From Microvelia longipes (lineage: Eukaryota > Arthropoda > Insecta > Hemiptera > Veliidae): DNA of 64,000 bases. The position numbers and the translations under genes are program-made. The stretch lies in the NCBI GenBank assembly GCA_018340805.1, contig JACMZG010001911.1:54359132-54423131 (forward strand). The letters run 5' to 3'. Positions within the stretch are counted from its first letter, which is position 1; the number at the start of each line of letters is the position of its first letter. Under the pieces are notes generated by a model. It saw only the letters and a list, made by a program, of their open reading frames with translations, ran no database searches and had not been told where the DNA came from. Positions 63,135 to 64,000 of this stretch are shown one piece after another.

Positions 63135-63849
63135 AATAGTTAAATACGTCCGCGACCGGTGAAGTTAATATTCCGAAATTTAATGGCACCAATTACGTCA
63201 GTTGGTGCTACCGGGTTAAGTCTGTCCTGGAAAGCAAGGAACTGTTTGATGTTGTGGAGAAAATTTCACAAACTGAACAAGACACACCATCACAGAAATG
63301 AAAAAAAAGGATGCGCTTGCCAAAAGTATTCTTTCATGCTCCATGGACGACACACAGGTATCGTACATTCTCACTTGTGACACAGCTAATGCAATATGGG
63401 ACACTCTAAAAAGGCGTTACGGTGGCGATACCACCAGAATTAACTATGAAGCATCAAGTGATGTTTCACGATTATCGATGCTAAGAGGTGAGAGATGGCA
63501 GGAGTATCTAGACCGAGCAGATAAACTTCTTGAGAGGGCTCGCAGTCTTGGCTCTGATATATCTGATGAAGAGTATTTGATTTCTGTCATACGTGGGCTT
63601 CCCTCCCAGTACAATCAAATTGCAATGCAATTTGACAACCATAAAGAACCTAGCATGTCAGATTTAAGAAGAGCTTTTAAGCTCAATGATGAGCGAAACA
63701 ATAAAGAAGGAGATGTTTCACACGCCTTTAAGGCAACAGCACATTACAAGAAGAAAGTTAAGTGTACTTTCTGTGGTAAATTAGGACATGAAGAGTTCAA
63801 ATGTTGGTCGAAAAATGGAAGGAGACCATTTTTTAATAAATATGATTAG
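63135..63849 (+). pseudogene. copia-3 gag with CCHC knuckle
   Basis: EVNIPKFNGTNYVSWCYRVK begins near 63160 and runs to QDTPSQK, where a stop at 63299 sits in an A-run. The second frame, 63298-63849, gives DALAKSILSCSMDDTQVSYI, WDTLKRRYGGD, YLISVIRGLPSQYNQIAMQF and CTFCGKLGHEEFKCW (C-x2-C-x4-H-x4-C). This is a UBN2-type copia gag of a family different from copia-1. A single-base error in the A-run would explain the break. Confidence 0.9.
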
Positions 63850-64000
63850 AAAAGGCTAAATGAACAGGCCCATATTACAAGGGAAAGGCCGTCAAGAAAT
63901 GAAGCTGCCTGGACCGTGAGCAGTCAGTACAGCAACAATTGGATACTAGATAGCGGGTGCACAGCCCATATGGTAAGTTGTAAACAATTACTAATCAACC
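63850..64000 (+). CDS. copia-3 protease start, cut by the window end
   Basis: AAWTVSSQYSNNWILDSGCT near 63900-63962 shows the DSG active site of copia protease after the gag zinc knuckle. A stop at 63847-63849 separates it from gag, in a different frame. The rest lies beyond the window. Confidence 0.8.

Larger units (their letters stand above)
63081..64000 (+). mobile_element. Ty1/copia element copia-3, start only
   Basis: TTGGTTATGGGCCCAG at 63082-63097 agrees with the initiator-Met tRNA-derived PBS used by Drosophila copia. The sequence left of it ends in ...CATCA, a likely LTR end, but no LTR could be delimited. Gag and the start of protease follow; the window ends there. It faces copia-1 head to head. 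Confidence 0.8.

Overview
The window is eukaryotic nuclear DNA, AT-rich and dominated by transposable elements. The mix of BEL/Pao, Ty3/gypsy and Ty1/copia LTR elements, a Penelope-like element (PLE), an RNase H-bearing LINE, an R2-type restriction-like-endonuclease LINE and several Pol III-type SINEs points to an arthropod, most likely an insect; the species cannot be named from the sequence. There is no bacterial operon, CRISPR array or rRNA operon. The one clear host gene is an arylsulfatase B-like sulfatase, of which two coding exons are visible (24814-24945 and 27492-27651, + strand).

Layout: 1-5880 degraded minus-strand LINE cut by the window edge; 6070-8520 short interspersed repeats, two copies of a RING-finger coding fragment and a gypsy integrase scrap; 8849-17568 complete BEL/Pao element (BEL-1) with 1.47-kb LTRs and ATTTG target duplications; 17690-17975 5S-rRNA-derived SINE; 18468-19580 truncated second BEL/Pao element (BEL-2); 19581-29615 mostly unique or short-repeat DNA with the sulfatase exons and a 5'-truncated LINE in the intron; 29616-30615 assembly gap of exactly 1000 N; 30616-38258 a near-identical second copy of 11933-19580; 37139-40105 complete, pol-less BEL-2; 40111-45435 two minus-strand gypsy elements, one broken by a Penelope-like element; 45360-46215 SINEs with a (TA)n array; 46284-62990 minus-strand copia sequence carrying a 13-kb gypsy insertion (gypsy-3, 47892-60936) that itself carries an R2-type LINE (54119-57858); 63081-64000 the start of a plus-strand copia cut by the window end.

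Several insertions are nested, and flanking coding frames or target duplications let them be ordered: R2-type LINE into gypsy-3 pol, gypsy-3 into copia RNase H, PLE into gypsy-1 integrase, BEL-2 into the 3' LTR of gypsy-2, and a LINE into the sulfatase intron. The two copies of the BEL-1/BEL-2 block differ largely by scattered one-base indels, which suggests a haplotype or assembly duplication with uncorrected read errors. Many of the 'broken' frames there may therefore be technical.

The most novel-looking item is a kinesin-13-like N-terminal domain encoded by the R2-type LINE. Next are the 5S-derived SINE with a mirror-repeat motif, the duplicated RING cassette, and a copia with protease fused in frame to reverse transcriptase.
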